From: CAYXZP01 sp964469485
Lineage (GTDB): Bacteria > Desulfobacterota > Binatia > UBA1149 > CAYXZP01
DNA length: 64,000 nt
Assembly (NCBI GenBank): GCA_964469485.1
Contig: CAYXZP010000002.1
Span: 1 to 64,000 of the forward strand
Direction: 5' to 3'
Shown: one piece after another, positions 42,301-51,035 of the stretch
Position numbering within the stretch: the stretch's first letter is position 1
How the letters are laid out: every line of letters starts with the position of its first letter
Notes under the pieces: generated by a model
Seen by the model: only the letters and a program-made list of their open reading frames with translations
What the model was told of the DNA's origin: nothing
Databases searched by the model: none
Made by a program: the position numbers and the translations under genes

Positions 42301-43411
42301 CGGAGGCTATGAGGACGATTTCTGCAACTGCTACCTAGGCCCGCCCTTGTCTTTCTCGGCCGGCAACACGCCGGCCTGCGTGGTCAACCGCATTGCCCAA
42401 GACACCAAGGGTACGGCGTGGGTGGACGAGGGCAGGGGCGAGGTCGAGGCGCACCTCCGTTCGGTCGCGCATCTTGGCGAGGGTCTTACCGAACCCTGCC
42501 CGTATTGCGTCGGAGATGTGACGCCTTCTGACGGACTGCGTGACGGTGTCTGCAGGAAGGGGGCCAACCAGGGAGAGACATGCGACGGTTGGGGCGTGAA
42601 CACATCCTTCCCCGGCCCCTATGGCATAGCGACTTCCTGCATCGGGGGTCCCAAGGACGGGGACGGTTGCATGATAGACAGCAATTGCGACGAAGAAGGT
42701 GGCGATGGCCTCGGCGTCTGCGGCAACCCCGTGCCCGCTTACCCGAGTCTCGACTGCATGCCTTCAGCCGGCAAGAACGTCAGCGGAGAGGGTCTGCAGA
42801 TCGATCTCATCCAACGCACCGAACGCGTAGAACTGGCTGCCTCGCTAGCGTGCGGGTTCCCGTTCTTCGGGCATAACTGCCACTGCCGTCAATGCACGGG
42901 AGACAGCACCGTACCCTGCAGCGATGATTCGATGTGTGAGGAGGTCGGAGGGACCTGCAGCAGCCTCGGGAGCGGCACGAACGTCGGACCAAATGGGTGC
43001 GACGGCTACCTGTGCTCGGACGTCGATGGCCAAGGAACAGTAGGTGAGTGCACCACCGGCCCCGACTCTAGGTTCTGTGACGGTATGCTGAAGTCCAGCG
43101 GCGATCCGTTCGTAGCCTGTCAGGCCGATGCCGATTGCTCCATAAGCGTGATCGGCTTCGATGCCGGTTCCTGCACCATGGTCAAGAGGCGCTCATGTTT
43201 TCTCGACCCGATAGTGGCGGTCGGCGAAGCGTCGACCACGGCGCCGCTCGGTGCGGCCATCTTCTGCATACCGCCGACCGGCAATGCCGGCATCAACGGT
43301 GTGGCCGGACTCCCGGGCGTGGGGCGGGCGATGAACCACGCCTCCGGCAAACTGTTTTGCGCCAGCGACCCGGGCAAACGCTATGAGCCGGGCCTGGGCG
43401 GCTGCGACTGA
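39377..43411 (+). CDS. Giant secreted Cys-rich protein: KCH-type domain, DUF4215 repeats and shared C-terminal module
   Basis: About 1,344 aa. The signal peptide ends near 'AAVAQA'. The mature N-terminus ('YSCQQALMRVSHRYLTRNLK' then 'RHRC') is the most diverged copy of the domain shared with three other proteins here. DUF4215-type repeats ('CGDGELQGWVEECDDGN', 'CGNGTVDPGEDCDDGN' and others) fill residues about 403-835. They are interrupted near 575-705 by a beta-rich insert ('GSGVFNSITLTWDLSV', 'VLFTCLTVVG', 'VTVDDVVC') that may be cohesin-like. Residues about 898-1330 are the shared Cys-rich module ('STGIAHGADLTD', 'CRCAADNRQYCD', 'SLDCMPSAGKNVSGEGLQID'). An alternative GTG start at 39386 has GAGG 9 nt upstream. 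Function unknown. Confidence 0.88.
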   Translation: MERVRFAVGTISLTLLLSAVPYGLPTAAVAQATEEPDAPLSESAYSCQQALMRVSHRYLTRNLKIRHRCRARASAAAACLTGLGDDKTAKAIAKLRERVDTAVLRKCRNVNLNDLYFPGPCDLITTGTCHIDQCTDSYRECRDTLESGDAVAPPDCAAGQCIERNMYVGCTTHADCRGEAGTCKTPGQVCEGGPFAGRTCQADADCASSAECKDKTVGVFDVTDLSTCFKSLLDTNSEILLDQEYPADSSTGATARARQGRKGKTKKKGCVERAATAASRMVLRELRTRQRCLSDERAPDTGEEAADAGEDTAEEATGCRKNVVPYGPGTGNTRADAIIVQAYVRLLLLVPSVCEDSDLAGKTYTSFDPTGAPFDVYDLRQFLFDTHRSLNRDLLSVAFPPKPVCGDGELQGWVEECDDGNIFSDDTCLPNCAAARCGDDQVCSHTSCESGPSSGAEECDDGALNSDTVSDACRTDCASPFCGDGVVDSGAGEACDSGAANSDTAADACRTTCALATCGDGVVDSSEACDIGRQCRDADGVPGSLCTTDDDCAAGQTCEPGGESATCDSDCTLALDRAPAEVSVTGSGVFNSITLTWDLSVVGKAAAVVAEDKDGNPVCAVSTQLAAQGCLYSLGNYLSGSELTATVDGCDIALDEAAPLVLFTCLTVVGEAGAEPGGDVTVDDVVCSEDGCGETAADITVSMEVLEADSCGDGTVNYARGEACDDGNLSDNDACLSDCALAHCGDGHVCSDGACSPAEGGPGEELCDDGNDDEEDGCLSTCRTVACGNGTVDPGEDCDDGNTVESDACLNNCMEAACGDGIIYAGVEECDGESVGDCEFCSDQCRCFIGRGCPGSGELTLYAGTGVSCAGDQDCFDFYGEQYPGSCNPELSRCTTKTLLTTGSTGIAHGADLTDNISLKGRLQCPDAAPCGDCAVIGLMADNPDEGEQGGRYCRCAADNRQYCDVPLDSDPDACGGYEDDFCNCYLGPPLSFSAGNTPACVVNRIAQDTKGTAWVDEGRGEVEAHLRSVAHLGEGLTEPCPYCVGDVTPSDGLRDGVCRKGANQGETCDGWGVNTSFPGPYGIATSCIGGPKDGDGCMIDSNCDEEGGDGLGVCGNPVPAYPSLDCMPSAGKNVSGEGLQIDLIQRTERVELAASLACGFPFFGHNCHCRQCTGDSTVPCSDDSMCEEVGGTCSSLGSGTNVGPNGCDGYLCSDVDGQGTVGECTTGPDSRFCDGMLKSSGDPFVACQADADCSISVIGFDAGSCTMVKRRSCFLDPIVAVGEASTTAPLGAAIFCIPPTGNAGINGVAGLPGVGRAMNHASGKLFCASDPGKRYEPGLGGCD

Positions 43412-43417
43412 GCGCGG

Positions 43418-44275
43418 CTACTCGGCCTTCTCGAGGATACGCAGGAACTCGCCCTTGGGGCTCAGCAGTATCCGGGTGCGCTCGGGGAGTGCGACCCGGT
43501 AAGCCTCGAGCGTGCGCATGAACTCGTAAAAGGACGGGTCCCGGCCGTAGGCCTTGGCATAGATGGTGGTGGCGCGGCCGTCGGCGTCGCCGCGGATGAC
43601 CTCGGCTTTGCGGTTGGCCTCGGCCAGGATGACCTCGCGCTCCTTCTCGGCCTGCGAGCGGATAGTGCGGGCCTGCTCCTCGCCTTCGGCACGGAACTTC
43701 TTGGCCTGCCGCTCGCGCTCGGTGCGCATACGGCTGAAAACGTTCTGTTCGTTCTTTTCGGGTAGGTCGGCCCGCTTAATCCTCACATCGATGACCTCGA
43801 CGCCGTAGGCCACGGCCCTTTCGTTGGAATCCTTGGTGACCCCGCGCATGAGCGCGTCACGGTCGCCGGAAACTAGGTTGCGCAGTGTCGACTTCCCGAT
43901 GGCCTCGCGCAGGTTGGAGTAGATTATATCGTCGAGCCTGGACTGGGCGCCGGCCAGCGTGCCCACGGTCTGGTAGAACTTGAGAGGGTCGGTGATCCTC
44001 CAGCGCGAATAGTTATCGACCACCAGTTGCTGTTTGTCCTGGGTGATCAGCTCCTTTGACGCAGCGTCGTATTCGAGCAGCCGTTTTTCGAAGAGCATCA
44101 CGTTCTGGACCAGGGGCGTCTTGAAGTAGAGCCCGGGCTCGGAGATCGTTCTGACGGGTTTTCCGAACTGTAGGACAAGCGCCTGCTGCCATTCGGTCAC
44201 CTGGAAGCAGGCCATCCCGTAACCGACGGCGACGAGCACGAACAGGGAGATCAGTATGGCGGCAAGACGGTTCAT
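43418..44275 (-). CDS. hflC: HflC, membrane protease-modulating SPFH protein
   Basis: A 285-aa SPFH/band-7 protein with one N-terminal membrane anchor ('LAAILISLFVLVAVGYGMAC'). 'VTEWQQALVLQFGKPVRTIS', 'EPGLYFKTPLVQNV' and 'YNRADGRATTIYA'-like C-terminal features match HflC; the segment 'VEVIDVRIKRADLPEKN' is highly characteristic. HflC pairs with HflK in a periplasmic ring around FtsH and modulates membrane-protein turnover. The ATG overlaps the hflK stop (ATGA), so the two are translated together. It is the last gene of a six-gene minus-strand row. Confidence 0.93.
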   Translation of the reverse strand: MNRLAAILISLFVLVAVGYGMACFQVTEWQQALVLQFGKPVRTISEPGLYFKTPLVQNVMLFEKRLLEYDAASKELITQDKQQLVVDNYSRWRITDPLKFYQTVGTLAGAQSRLDDIIYSNLREAIGKSTLRNLVSGDRDALMRGVTKDSNERAVAYGVEVIDVRIKRADLPEKNEQNVFSRMRTERERQAKKFRAEGEEQARTIRSQAEKEREVILAEANRKAEVIRGDADGRATTIYAKAYGRDPSFYEFMRTLEAYRVALPERTRILLSPKGEFLRILEKAE

Positions 44276-45324
44276 TCGACTTTGCCCTTCGCGGCCCCAC
44301 CGCCCATCTCCCCGAGCGGCAGCATGGGCAGGACACCGTCGGCGATGTGGGAGTCGACGATGACCTTGTCCATCGTGGGGAGCACGGCCTCCATTGTTTC
44401 CAGGTACATACGCCGGCGTGTCACCTCAGGTGCTTTGGCGTAGGCCTCGTAGAGCAGTTCGAAGCGCGCAGCCTCTCCTTCGGCCGCCTTCACGCGTCCC
44501 GCTGAATAGCCCTCGGACCGGTTGACGATCTGTGCCGCCATGCCACGGGCCTTTGGGAGTATGTCGTTGGCGAAGCCCTGGGCCTCGTTGACCATCCGCT
44601 CTCGGTCCTGCTCGGCGTTGATCACGTCTTTGAACGCGTCTTGCACTGGACCCGGTGGCGCTACGTCCTGGAGCTTGACGGTGGCTATGTGAAGGCCGGC
44701 GGCATAGCCGTCGAGTATGCCCTGGAGTAACTGCTCGGCCTGCGTCTGGATCTGGAACCGCCCCTCGGTAAGCGCCATGTTGATGCTCGTGTGTCCTATG
44801 ACATCCCGCATAGCCGATTCCGCCGAGTCGCGCAGGGTTTCGGTGGGATCGCGTACGTTGAAAAGGAACGCTACGGGATCCTTTATGCGGTATTGGACGA
44901 TGAAGTTCAGCTCGACGATGTTGCCGTCCTCCGTGAGCATGCGCGCCTCTTCCAGCACCGGGCGGTAGCGTGCGGGCGGACCGACATCGAGGGTGCGGAA
45001 ACCTATCTCCTCCTTGTGTACGACGGTGACCGGTGGTTTGAGGACCCGTTCCACCGGCCAGGGCAGGTGCCAGTGCAGGCCTGGCGATGTCGTGGTGACG
45101 GCACGCCCGAAACGAAGAACCACGCCGACCTCGCTCGGGTTGACCTGGTAAAGGCCCGTCGCCGCCCAAAGCAGCAGGGCTACGAGGAGGCCCGCGATGG
45201 CCCCGCCACCACTGGGCAGGCCGGCCGGCAGGCCCGCGCGGACCCGGTTGAAGATGTCCTTGATCATCTCCTCGGGGTCCGGGGGAAGCTGGCTCGAACC
45301 GTTTCCACCGAATCGCTCTGGCAC
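44272..45324 (-). CDS. hflK: HflK, membrane protease-modulating SPFH protein
   Basis: About 350 aa. After a Gly/Pro-rich N-terminus comes one membrane helix ('AIAGLLVALLLWAATGLYQV') and the SPFH domain ('VNPSEVGVVLRFGRAVTTTS', 'PGLHWHLPWPVERVL'). 'VKLQDVAPPGPVQDAFKDVI' is diagnostic of HflK, and 'AYAKAPEVTRRRMYLETME' marks the C-terminal helix. Only starts downstream of the kinase stop make sense; the GTG at 45324 is the first in-frame candidate ('PERFGGNGSSQLPPDPEE'). It functions with HflC, encoded immediately after. Confidence 0.9.
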   Translation of the reverse strand: MPERFGGNGSSQLPPDPEEMIKDIFNRVRAGLPAGLPSGGGAIAGLLVALLLWAATGLYQVNPSEVGVVLRFGRAVTTTSPGLHWHLPWPVERVLKPPVTVVHKEEIGFRTLDVGPPARYRPVLEEARMLTEDGNIVELNFIVQYRIKDPVAFLFNVRDPTETLRDSAESAMRDVIGHTSINMALTEGRFQIQTQAEQLLQGILDGYAAGLHIATVKLQDVAPPGPVQDAFKDVINAEQDRERMVNEAQGFANDILPKARGMAAQIVNRSEGYSAGRVKAAEGEAARFELLYEAYAKAPEVTRRRMYLETMEAVLPTMDKVIVDSHIADGVLPMLPLGEMGGGAAKGKVE

Positions 45325-45370
45325 AGGGCGGAATCGGTACCAGCGGGCCGGCAGGCTGTCAACCGGCCGT

Positions 45371-47065
45371 CTAGTGAATCTGCGAAGAGCCGCCGGCCAG
45401 GGTTGCGTGTTCACCGCCGACCGGGATGACAAAGGTGATGCGCGTACCCCCCTTCGACGGACGTTCGGCCCAGATGGTGCCGCCGTGATAGTTGACCACC
45501 TCACGGCAGATCGCCAGACCGAGCCCGGTGCCTCCCATGGGCCTGTCCTCGCCCTCCTCCCGCCGGACCTGGTGGAAGCGGTCGAAGACGATGTCGAGCT
45601 GTTCGTCGGGTATGCCGGGCCCGGTGTCGGTCACGCGCACGCGTATCACACGGGTCCCCGCGTGTGTCGTTTCGTCGGCGAGCAACTGGATACGGCCGCC
45701 CTTGGGCGTGTATTTGACGGCGTTGTCCATCAGGTTGGTGACCACCTGTATGAGGCGGTCGCCGTCGCCGTTGATGGCCGGCAGCGGACGCGCCGTCTTG
45801 GCGCTGAGCTTGATGTCGTGCTCGGTGACCAGCGGCTTGAAGGTCTGCACGACGTGGTCGATGAGTTCGGCGGGGTCCTCGATGGGCTCGAGTTCCCAAT
45901 CTATCCTCCCGGCCTCGATCTTGGCCAGGTCGAGGAGGTCGTCGATCAGGCGGGCCAGCCGGCCGGTCTCGGCCGTTATGACCGCGCTGAACTTGCGCTC
46001 GTTGCGACCGTCGGCATCACCGTAGCGGTTGATGATCTTGGCTGCGGCTGAGATGGCGGCGAGCGGGCTGCGGAGCTCGTGAGAAACGTTGTTCAGGAAC
46101 TCGGTCTTGAGCCGGTCGTACTCGGTAAGTCTCTCGTTGGTGGTTTGCAGCTCGGCCGTGCGTTCGCGCACCTTTCCCTCGAGGTTCTTGGAATAGTCCT
46201 CGAGCTGCGTGCGCAGGTTCTGTTCCTCCCGTGTCGCGTCCTCGGCCTCTTGTTTGGCGACCACGAGTTCGCCGACGTACGACTTGATGGAACTTCGCAT
46301 GCGGTCGAACTGTCTGGCCAACTGGCCTAGTTCGTCGCGCGAGGTAACCTCCAAAATGGGTTGCTCGAGGTTGCCTTGGGCGATCGCTTCGGTCTCGCGC
46401 GCGAGCTCGCCGATGGGACGCAACAGGCGCCTGTTGAAAAATGCCGCGCCGGCCAGCCCGAGTAGCGCGGTTGCAAAGCCTGCGGCAAGCGCCACCAGAA
46501 CGCCTCGTGTGGCAAGTCCGCCGCCCCTCGCAAGCGCGGCTTCCTGGCGCGTTTCGATCCTGGCCAGGTCGAAGGCGAGCACGAGACTCCCCCACAGTTC
46601 GCCTCCCACGTGGATGGGATGAGTGATCTCGACGTGGCTCGAGCCGCGAGTACCCTGTCTGAACACCGGGCGCCCGCGAGACGGGATATACGGCGCGGGT
46701 TGTCCGACCATGGAAGGGTCGGTGTGTACGAGGATACTTCCGGCCGTGTTGGCGACATAGGCGTGGTCGAGTTCGTCGTTGCTCAACGCCAGCGACCCTA
46801 GGCTCTCGCCGACGAAGGTCAGGTTGTAGCCTGCTATGGCGCTTTCCATGCTGGCCGCCATGCTCTCGGCCAGCAGCCTTCCGCGGTCGACCATGCTCTT
46901 GCGGAGGGCGATGCTGGTGTGGCCGATCTCGGCGCTCAACAGCCGGGACTGCCAGTAGGTCGTAATCGATACGACTATGGCTATGCAGACGAAGGTCGTC
47001 GCGGCCCCTGCGACCACGAGCTTGAGGTGTAGCCCCATCGCCGGGGCTTTCGTCGATCTAGCCAT
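45371..47065 (-). CDS. HAMP-domain sensor histidine kinase
   Basis: A 564-aa membrane kinase. One helix near residues 15-35, an extracytoplasmic sensor region (about 36-185, with 'AYVANTAGSILVHTDPSMVG' and 'SSHVEITHPIHVGGELWGSL', a double Cache/PAS-like pattern), and a second helix near 190-215. HAMP follows ('RPIGELARETEAIAQGNLEQ'), then a coiled coil. The H-box is 'FLNNVSHELRSPLAAISAA' (His near 325), the N-box 'NLMDNAVKYTPKGG', and the G-boxes 'DTGPGIPDEQ' and 'GGTGLGLAICREVV'. No response-regulator gene is adjacent. Its neighbours, a TonB receptor and two periplasmic binding proteins, suggest it reports on extracellular ligand uptake. Confidence 0.92.
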   Translation of the reverse strand: MARSTKAPAMGLHLKLVVAGAATTFVCIAIVVSITTYWQSRLLSAEIGHTSIALRKSMVDRGRLLAESMAASMESAIAGYNLTFVGESLGSLALSNDELDHAYVANTAGSILVHTDPSMVGQPAPYIPSRGRPVFRQGTRGSSHVEITHPIHVGGELWGSLVLAFDLARIETRQEAALARGGGLATRGVLVALAAGFATALLGLAGAAFFNRRLLRPIGELARETEAIAQGNLEQPILEVTSRDELGQLARQFDRMRSSIKSYVGELVVAKQEAEDATREEQNLRTQLEDYSKNLEGKVRERTAELQTTNERLTEYDRLKTEFLNNVSHELRSPLAAISAAAKIINRYGDADGRNERKFSAVITAETGRLARLIDDLLDLAKIEAGRIDWELEPIEDPAELIDHVVQTFKPLVTEHDIKLSAKTARPLPAINGDGDRLIQVVTNLMDNAVKYTPKGGRIQLLADETTHAGTRVIRVRVTDTGPGIPDEQLDIVFDRFHQVRREEGEDRPMGGTGLGLAICREVVNYHGGTIWAERPSKGGTRITFVIPVGGEHATLAGGSSQIH

Positions 47066-47102
47066 TGCTCTTGCCTACCTACTCCGTACATCCTTGCACG
47101 GC

Positions 47103-49187
47103 CTAGAAGTCCCGGGCAAGCCGGATCATCCAGCCCCTCGTTACGGGGCTTACCGGCCTCAGGAGCTCCGAAAAGAACTCTTCGTGGGAGCGTTCGAGCA
47201 GGTTCTTTCCGATCACGCTCACGGTGGTGCCGCCGTCGAGCCGGTAGTTGGCGGTCAGGTCGAGGCGCAGGTAGGAATCGATGGTCGTGTCCGCCCCCGT
47301 GAGCGGAGCTGTTATCACCGCACGATCGACCCAATGGAGCGAGGGGACCAGTTCGAGCCTGGGGGAGGCCTCTATCCATTGACGGAGGTTGAACTTCCAC
47401 TGCGGCGTGTCGGGGTTTGTGTCGCCGTCGGCGCGGTTGTGGATGAAGGATGCGTTGAACTCGGCGCGCCAGCGGTCGTTGAGGGTGAGGTCGGCCGCCA
47501 CCTCGCCCCCGTAGCCGTAGGCCGCCGTCGCGTTGTCGATATAGGTGTCGTAGTACATGACCCCCGATTGCGGGAAGGACTGGTTGATGCTTGCGCCGCT
47601 GAACGAGGCTACGTTGTCGTAGTCGTGGTAGAAGGCCGTTAGGTCGTACGAGAAACTGTCGTTTATACGGTCGCGGTAACCGATCTCGTAGGATTCCATC
47701 TCAGTGTCGTCGGCACGGCCACCGGCAATGAAACGGGGGATCACCGTGGTGGGCTCGCTGTTGATGATGCTCGAGGTCGGCGTTCCCAGGATGACCACGT
47801 ACATGTCGCCGAAAGAAGGGGTGTTGACGGCACGCGAGGCCGCCGCCCACACGGTCCGGTCCTCGTCGAGGCGGCGGGCCGCGCGCACCGAGGGTTGGAG
47901 GTTGGTGCCCGTGAAGGAGTTGTTCTCGACCTTGGTGCCGAAGGTTATCTTCGTGGCCGCGTCGAGTTCGTAGCCGTACTGGAGGTAAGCGCCGAGCACG
48001 TTGAGCGTGTCACGCGGAAGGGTGATGCTGCCGTCGTTACCGACCAACCCCATGGAGGCGACGCCGTTGGTGAAGTCGAACTCGCTACGTCTCAGGTTCA
48101 CGCCGCAGCTCATGAACAGGCGGTCACGCCGGCCCAAACGCCGTCCGTAATCCAATTCCACCTCGACCGTGCGTCTGATGTTGTTGAAGGAACCCAGGAA
48201 GGGCGTGCGCCGGTCGACGTAGTCGGTCGCCGCCTGCAAATGTCCTTGGGCGCCGTCGGCAAAGTCCTTCTCGAGCCGCCACAAGGTCGTGTATAGCTCG
48301 GTCTCGAATTTGTCGGGCGGCACCTGCGCGCTGCCGTCGTTCTCGAGCGCGGTGATGGCCAGCCGGTTGTCGTATAGCTCGCCGGTTCCGATGAAGCGCA
48401 GCCCCCGGCCGAGATCCCAGTCGAAGCGGTAGCCGAGACCGTGTTCGTCGTTCTCGTCCTCTATGGCGGCTCCCGAGTTGCCACCGTAGCCCTTCGAGCT
48501 TGCCCCTTTCAGAAACACACGAAAGTCGAGCGTGCCGTCGCTGCCGCCCAACCGGAGCCCGGCCGTGGCCGTCGAATTGTCACCTGCCGCGAGTCTGATG
48601 TGCCCGCCGGGGGTGTCGCCGGCCGCCTTGGTGATGATGTTGATGACGCCGTTGACGGCGTTGGAACCCCACAGCGTGCCGCCGGGTCCACGAATGACCT
48701 CGATACGTTCGATGTCGGGCAGGAAGCCGTTCCACTGTTTCCACAGGGTTCCCCCGAAGGTCGGCGTGTAGATCGGCCGGCCATCGAGCAGAACGAGCAT
48801 CTTGTCTGCGAAGATTCCGTTGGACCCGCGCGCCGAGACGGCGGTGAAGTTGCTGTCGACGTCGGCAACATCGACGCCCGGCGCCATGCGCAGGGCCTCG
48901 GTGAGGCTGTCGGCGCCGGAGGCCGCGATATCGCGGCCGCTTATCACGTAGACGGCGGCCGCCGAACCCCACAGGGCTTCCGGGTGGCGCGAAACCGAGG
49001 TGACGATGTCCGTTTCGACCTTGAAGAAGCTCAGCTCGGGGCTGTGGTCGAGTGAGGGCTCCGGGCTCTCAAATGGGTCCGCGCCGGACTCGGCCGCTCT
49101 TGTCTCCAGGACCAGCACCAGGGACATGATCGTTGCGGTGATCCAGACTGCGATCTTCGCCGGTGACGTGCGTGTGTATCGATGCAT
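47103..49187 (-). CDS. TonB-dependent outer-membrane receptor
   Basis: A 694-aa receptor with a signal peptide. A TonB-box-like stretch 'DIVTSVSRHPE' precedes the plug domain ('AAVYVISGRDIAASGADSLT', 'ALRMAPGVDVADVDSNFTAV', 'GTLWGSNAVNGVINIITKAA'). The beta-barrel runs to a terminal 'GWMIRLARDF', with an aromatic last residue as required for barrel insertion. It imports a ligand using TonB energy; siderophore, cobalamin or another compound cannot be told apart. The ATG has a GGGAG site 7 nt upstream. It lies 23 bp after the substrate-binding protein gene and 37 bp before the kinase. Confidence 0.93.
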   Translation of the reverse strand: MHRYTRTSPAKIAVWITATIMSLVLVLETRAAESGADPFESPEPSLDHSPELSFFKVETDIVTSVSRHPEALWGSAAAVYVISGRDIAASGADSLTEALRMAPGVDVADVDSNFTAVSARGSNGIFADKMLVLLDGRPIYTPTFGGTLWKQWNGFLPDIERIEVIRGPGGTLWGSNAVNGVINIITKAAGDTPGGHIRLAAGDNSTATAGLRLGGSDGTLDFRVFLKGASSKGYGGNSGAAIEDENDEHGLGYRFDWDLGRGLRFIGTGELYDNRLAITALENDGSAQVPPDKFETELYTTLWRLEKDFADGAQGHLQAATDYVDRRTPFLGSFNNIRRTVEVELDYGRRLGRRDRLFMSCGVNLRRSEFDFTNGVASMGLVGNDGSITLPRDTLNVLGAYLQYGYELDAATKITFGTKVENNSFTGTNLQPSVRAARRLDEDRTVWAAASRAVNTPSFGDMYVVILGTPTSSIINSEPTTVIPRFIAGGRADDTEMESYEIGYRDRINDSFSYDLTAFYHDYDNVASFSGASINQSFPQSGVMYYDTYIDNATAAYGYGGEVAADLTLNDRWRAEFNASFIHNRADGDTNPDTPQWKFNLRQWIEASPRLELVPSLHWVDRAVITAPLTGADTTIDSYLRLDLTANYRLDGGTTVSVIGKNLLERSHEEFFSELLRPVSPVTRGWMIRLARDF

Positions 49188-49210
49188 CGGTCAGCTCCCC
49201 CTACGCTTGC

Positions 49211-50149
49211 TCATTCACCGCCGGGGCCTATGACGGTGTCGGCCATCTTGATGGTGTCGGAATCGATCGCCAGCCCCAAGATCTCGAGCGTGTCCGCGTT
49301 GATCACCAAACGGCTTCCCAGCGGCGTCTGTACGGTCGGCGGGCGCCCGGTGTCTTCCAACAATCGGGCCAGAAGTGTGGCTGCCTGCGACCCCATTGTT
49401 TTGTAACTCGGGGAGACCGAGACGAGCGCGCCGGCGCGCACGAAGTTCTCGGAAAAGGCCAAGAAGGCCACGCCGTCGTGCTTGCTGCGTTCTTCGAGGT
49501 AAGCGAAGTTGTCGCGGGTGACCACTACCGGGTCGGGCAACATCCACAGGGCGTCGATGTCGGTGCGCATGCGGCGGTAGGCGCCAGGCACGTCGTCGGA
49601 ATGTCTGACGCGTTCCTCGACCATGTCGAGAGCGAGTTCCCCGGCCGCCCGCCTTATGGCCTCGGTTCGTTGCGCGAGCGTGTGGCCGCTCGTTATCAGG
49701 CCGACCTTCTTGACGTGCGGAAAGACCAGCTTGAGCCGGGTCAGAACGTCGCGGGCCGGTATCTCGACGGCGACCCCCGTCACCGGCCCATCGCCGAGGC
49801 CGTATCTTTCCCATCCCAGCACCATTGCAAAGACCAGGGGGGTATCGGGCAGCACGCGGCGGCTGAGCCAAGCGGCCTGTCCCCCCAGGGCCAGTATCGC
49901 GTCGGGCCTGTCGGCCTCCAGTGCCTTTCGTACGGCGGTTTCCCCCGCGCTGCGCGAGCCTCGCATCTCGACGACCTTCGTATCGGCTCCCGCCGCGAGC
50001 CTGAAGGCGTCGATCGGGGCTTGGTACTGCGGGATATCGTGGCTCTTGACGATGAGCACCGTGGCTCGGTCGGCGCCGGCACCCGCGGGCGGCGCAAGAG
50101 CCAGCAACAGCACACATGCCGCCGTCAAGTATCGTCTAGTGAGGTGCAT
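49211..50149 (-). CDS. ABC-type substrate-binding protein (ABC_sub_bind, PF04392-like)
   Basis: A 312-aa periplasmic protein. The start 'MHLTRRYLTAACVLLLALAP' is a clear signal peptide and fixes the ATG at 50149. The mature part has 'VLIVKSHDIPQYQAPIDAF', 'DAILALGGQAAWLSRRVLPD' and 'PSYKTMGSQAATLLARLL', the pattern of the ABC_sub_bind family that binds small molecules, including amino acids in tryptophan/tyrosine-transport-like systems. No ABC permease or ATPase is nearby, so it may act as a sensory binding partner of the downstream kinase. It overlaps the preceding binding-protein gene by 14 bp. Confidence 0.87.
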   Translation of the reverse strand: MHLTRRYLTAACVLLLALAPPAGAGADRATVLIVKSHDIPQYQAPIDAFRLAAGADTKVVEMRGSRSAGETAVRKALEADRPDAILALGGQAAWLSRRVLPDTPLVFAMVLGWERYGLGDGPVTGVAVEIPARDVLTRLKLVFPHVKKVGLITSGHTLAQRTEAIRRAAGELALDMVEERVRHSDDVPGAYRRMRTDIDALWMLPDPVVVTRDNFAYLEERSKHDGVAFLAFSENFVRAGALVSVSPSYKTMGSQAATLLARLLEDTGRPPTVQTPLGSRLVINADTLEILGLAIDSDTIKMADTVIGPGGE

Positions 50150-50978
50150 GGGGGTCTCCGTTGGCCGGGAAAAGCCGGATACCATCGTAGCCGAACAAGG
50201 CCAGGATGGTTCTTCCGCTCGTCGTCGTTCCGAGATTCGATAGAAGTGCGCGTGCTTGCTCCACCATGTCGGGACTGGCCCATTCGGTGGCGTAGTAGCG
50301 CGGGAAGGGGATGTCTTTGGTGTAGGCCACGGTTATCAGCCCTCGGGTGATGGCCGGGTTGACGGACAACAGTTTTTTGTACTCGGTCTCGGTTACGAGA
50401 GCCGCATCTACCTGGCCGAAACAAAGCGCCAGTAGCGCGTCGATGTCCTTTGGCACCGGGATCACCCCGACGCGTCCGCTCGACACCGGCAGGCCGGGTA
50501 GCATTGCTTCGAGGCTGGCCAGACCCGGGCCCGGTACGGTGGCCGCCAGCGAGCGGTCGGCCATTGCCGCAAGCCCGGTGATGCCGCTCTTGGCCATCAG
50601 CGCCTTACGGTAGGATGGCCGGCCCTTGAGCAGGGGGGTGGAAAGGGGGGTCAGCTTGGCCGGGAAATCAGGGTCCTCGGCCACCCAGACCGGCAGCGTA
50701 AGAAAGGGCGGCTGGCGCGCTTCAACCTCGCGCACGAGGTCTCCGTATCTGTCGAAGGCCTGGAAGCGGAGGCCGGCGCCCTCTTCGGCGAAGTACCGTT
50801 TGAGCGCCGTCGCGACGACATTGATGTTGCCCGGCCGCCAGTCCGGGCTGAAGAAGAACATGTCGTGTGCCGGCCGGGCCGCGGCCGCCGGCGGCCCCGT
50901 AGCCTCCTCGGCGCCGGCCGGAGCTCCGGCGAGCAATAGAATAGCGCAGACAAAGAATATGACGCGTCGCGCCAACAT
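50136..50978 (-). CDS. PhnD/SsuA-type periplasmic substrate-binding protein
   Basis: A 280-aa protein with a signal peptide 'MLARRVIFFVCAILLLAGAP'. The mature part resembles the phosphonate/thiamine-type binding fold: 'LTLPVWVAEDPDFPAKLTPL', 'AAMADRSLAATVPGPGLASL', and 'ALCFGQVDAALVTETEYKKL', the 'VDAALV' strand being typical. No phosphonate genes are adjacent. It is the first gene of the six-gene row and likely binds a ligand in the periplasm for the sensor kinase or receptor. It lies divergent from the gene at 51036, 57 bp away. Confidence 0.82.
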   Translation of the reverse strand: MLARRVIFFVCAILLLAGAPAGAEEATGPPAAAARPAHDMFFFSPDWRPGNINVVATALKRYFAEEGAGLRFQAFDRYGDLVREVEARQPPFLTLPVWVAEDPDFPAKLTPLSTPLLKGRPSYRKALMAKSGITGLAAMADRSLAATVPGPGLASLEAMLPGLPVSSGRVGVIPVPKDIDALLALCFGQVDAALVTETEYKKLLSVNPAITRGLITVAYTKDIPFPRYYATEWASPDMVEQARALLSNLGTTTSGRTILALFGYDGIRLFPANGDPHAPH

Positions 50979-51035
50979 GGGCTAGTAGCCGGTCGCGGTT
51001 TGCACCACGCCCTGTCGGCTATTACAAGGCCCGCG

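Noticed and set aside
50136..50978. A phosphonate ABC transporter operon
   Set aside because: The binding protein is PhnD-like, but no permease, ATPase or C-P lyase gene is in the neighbourhood.
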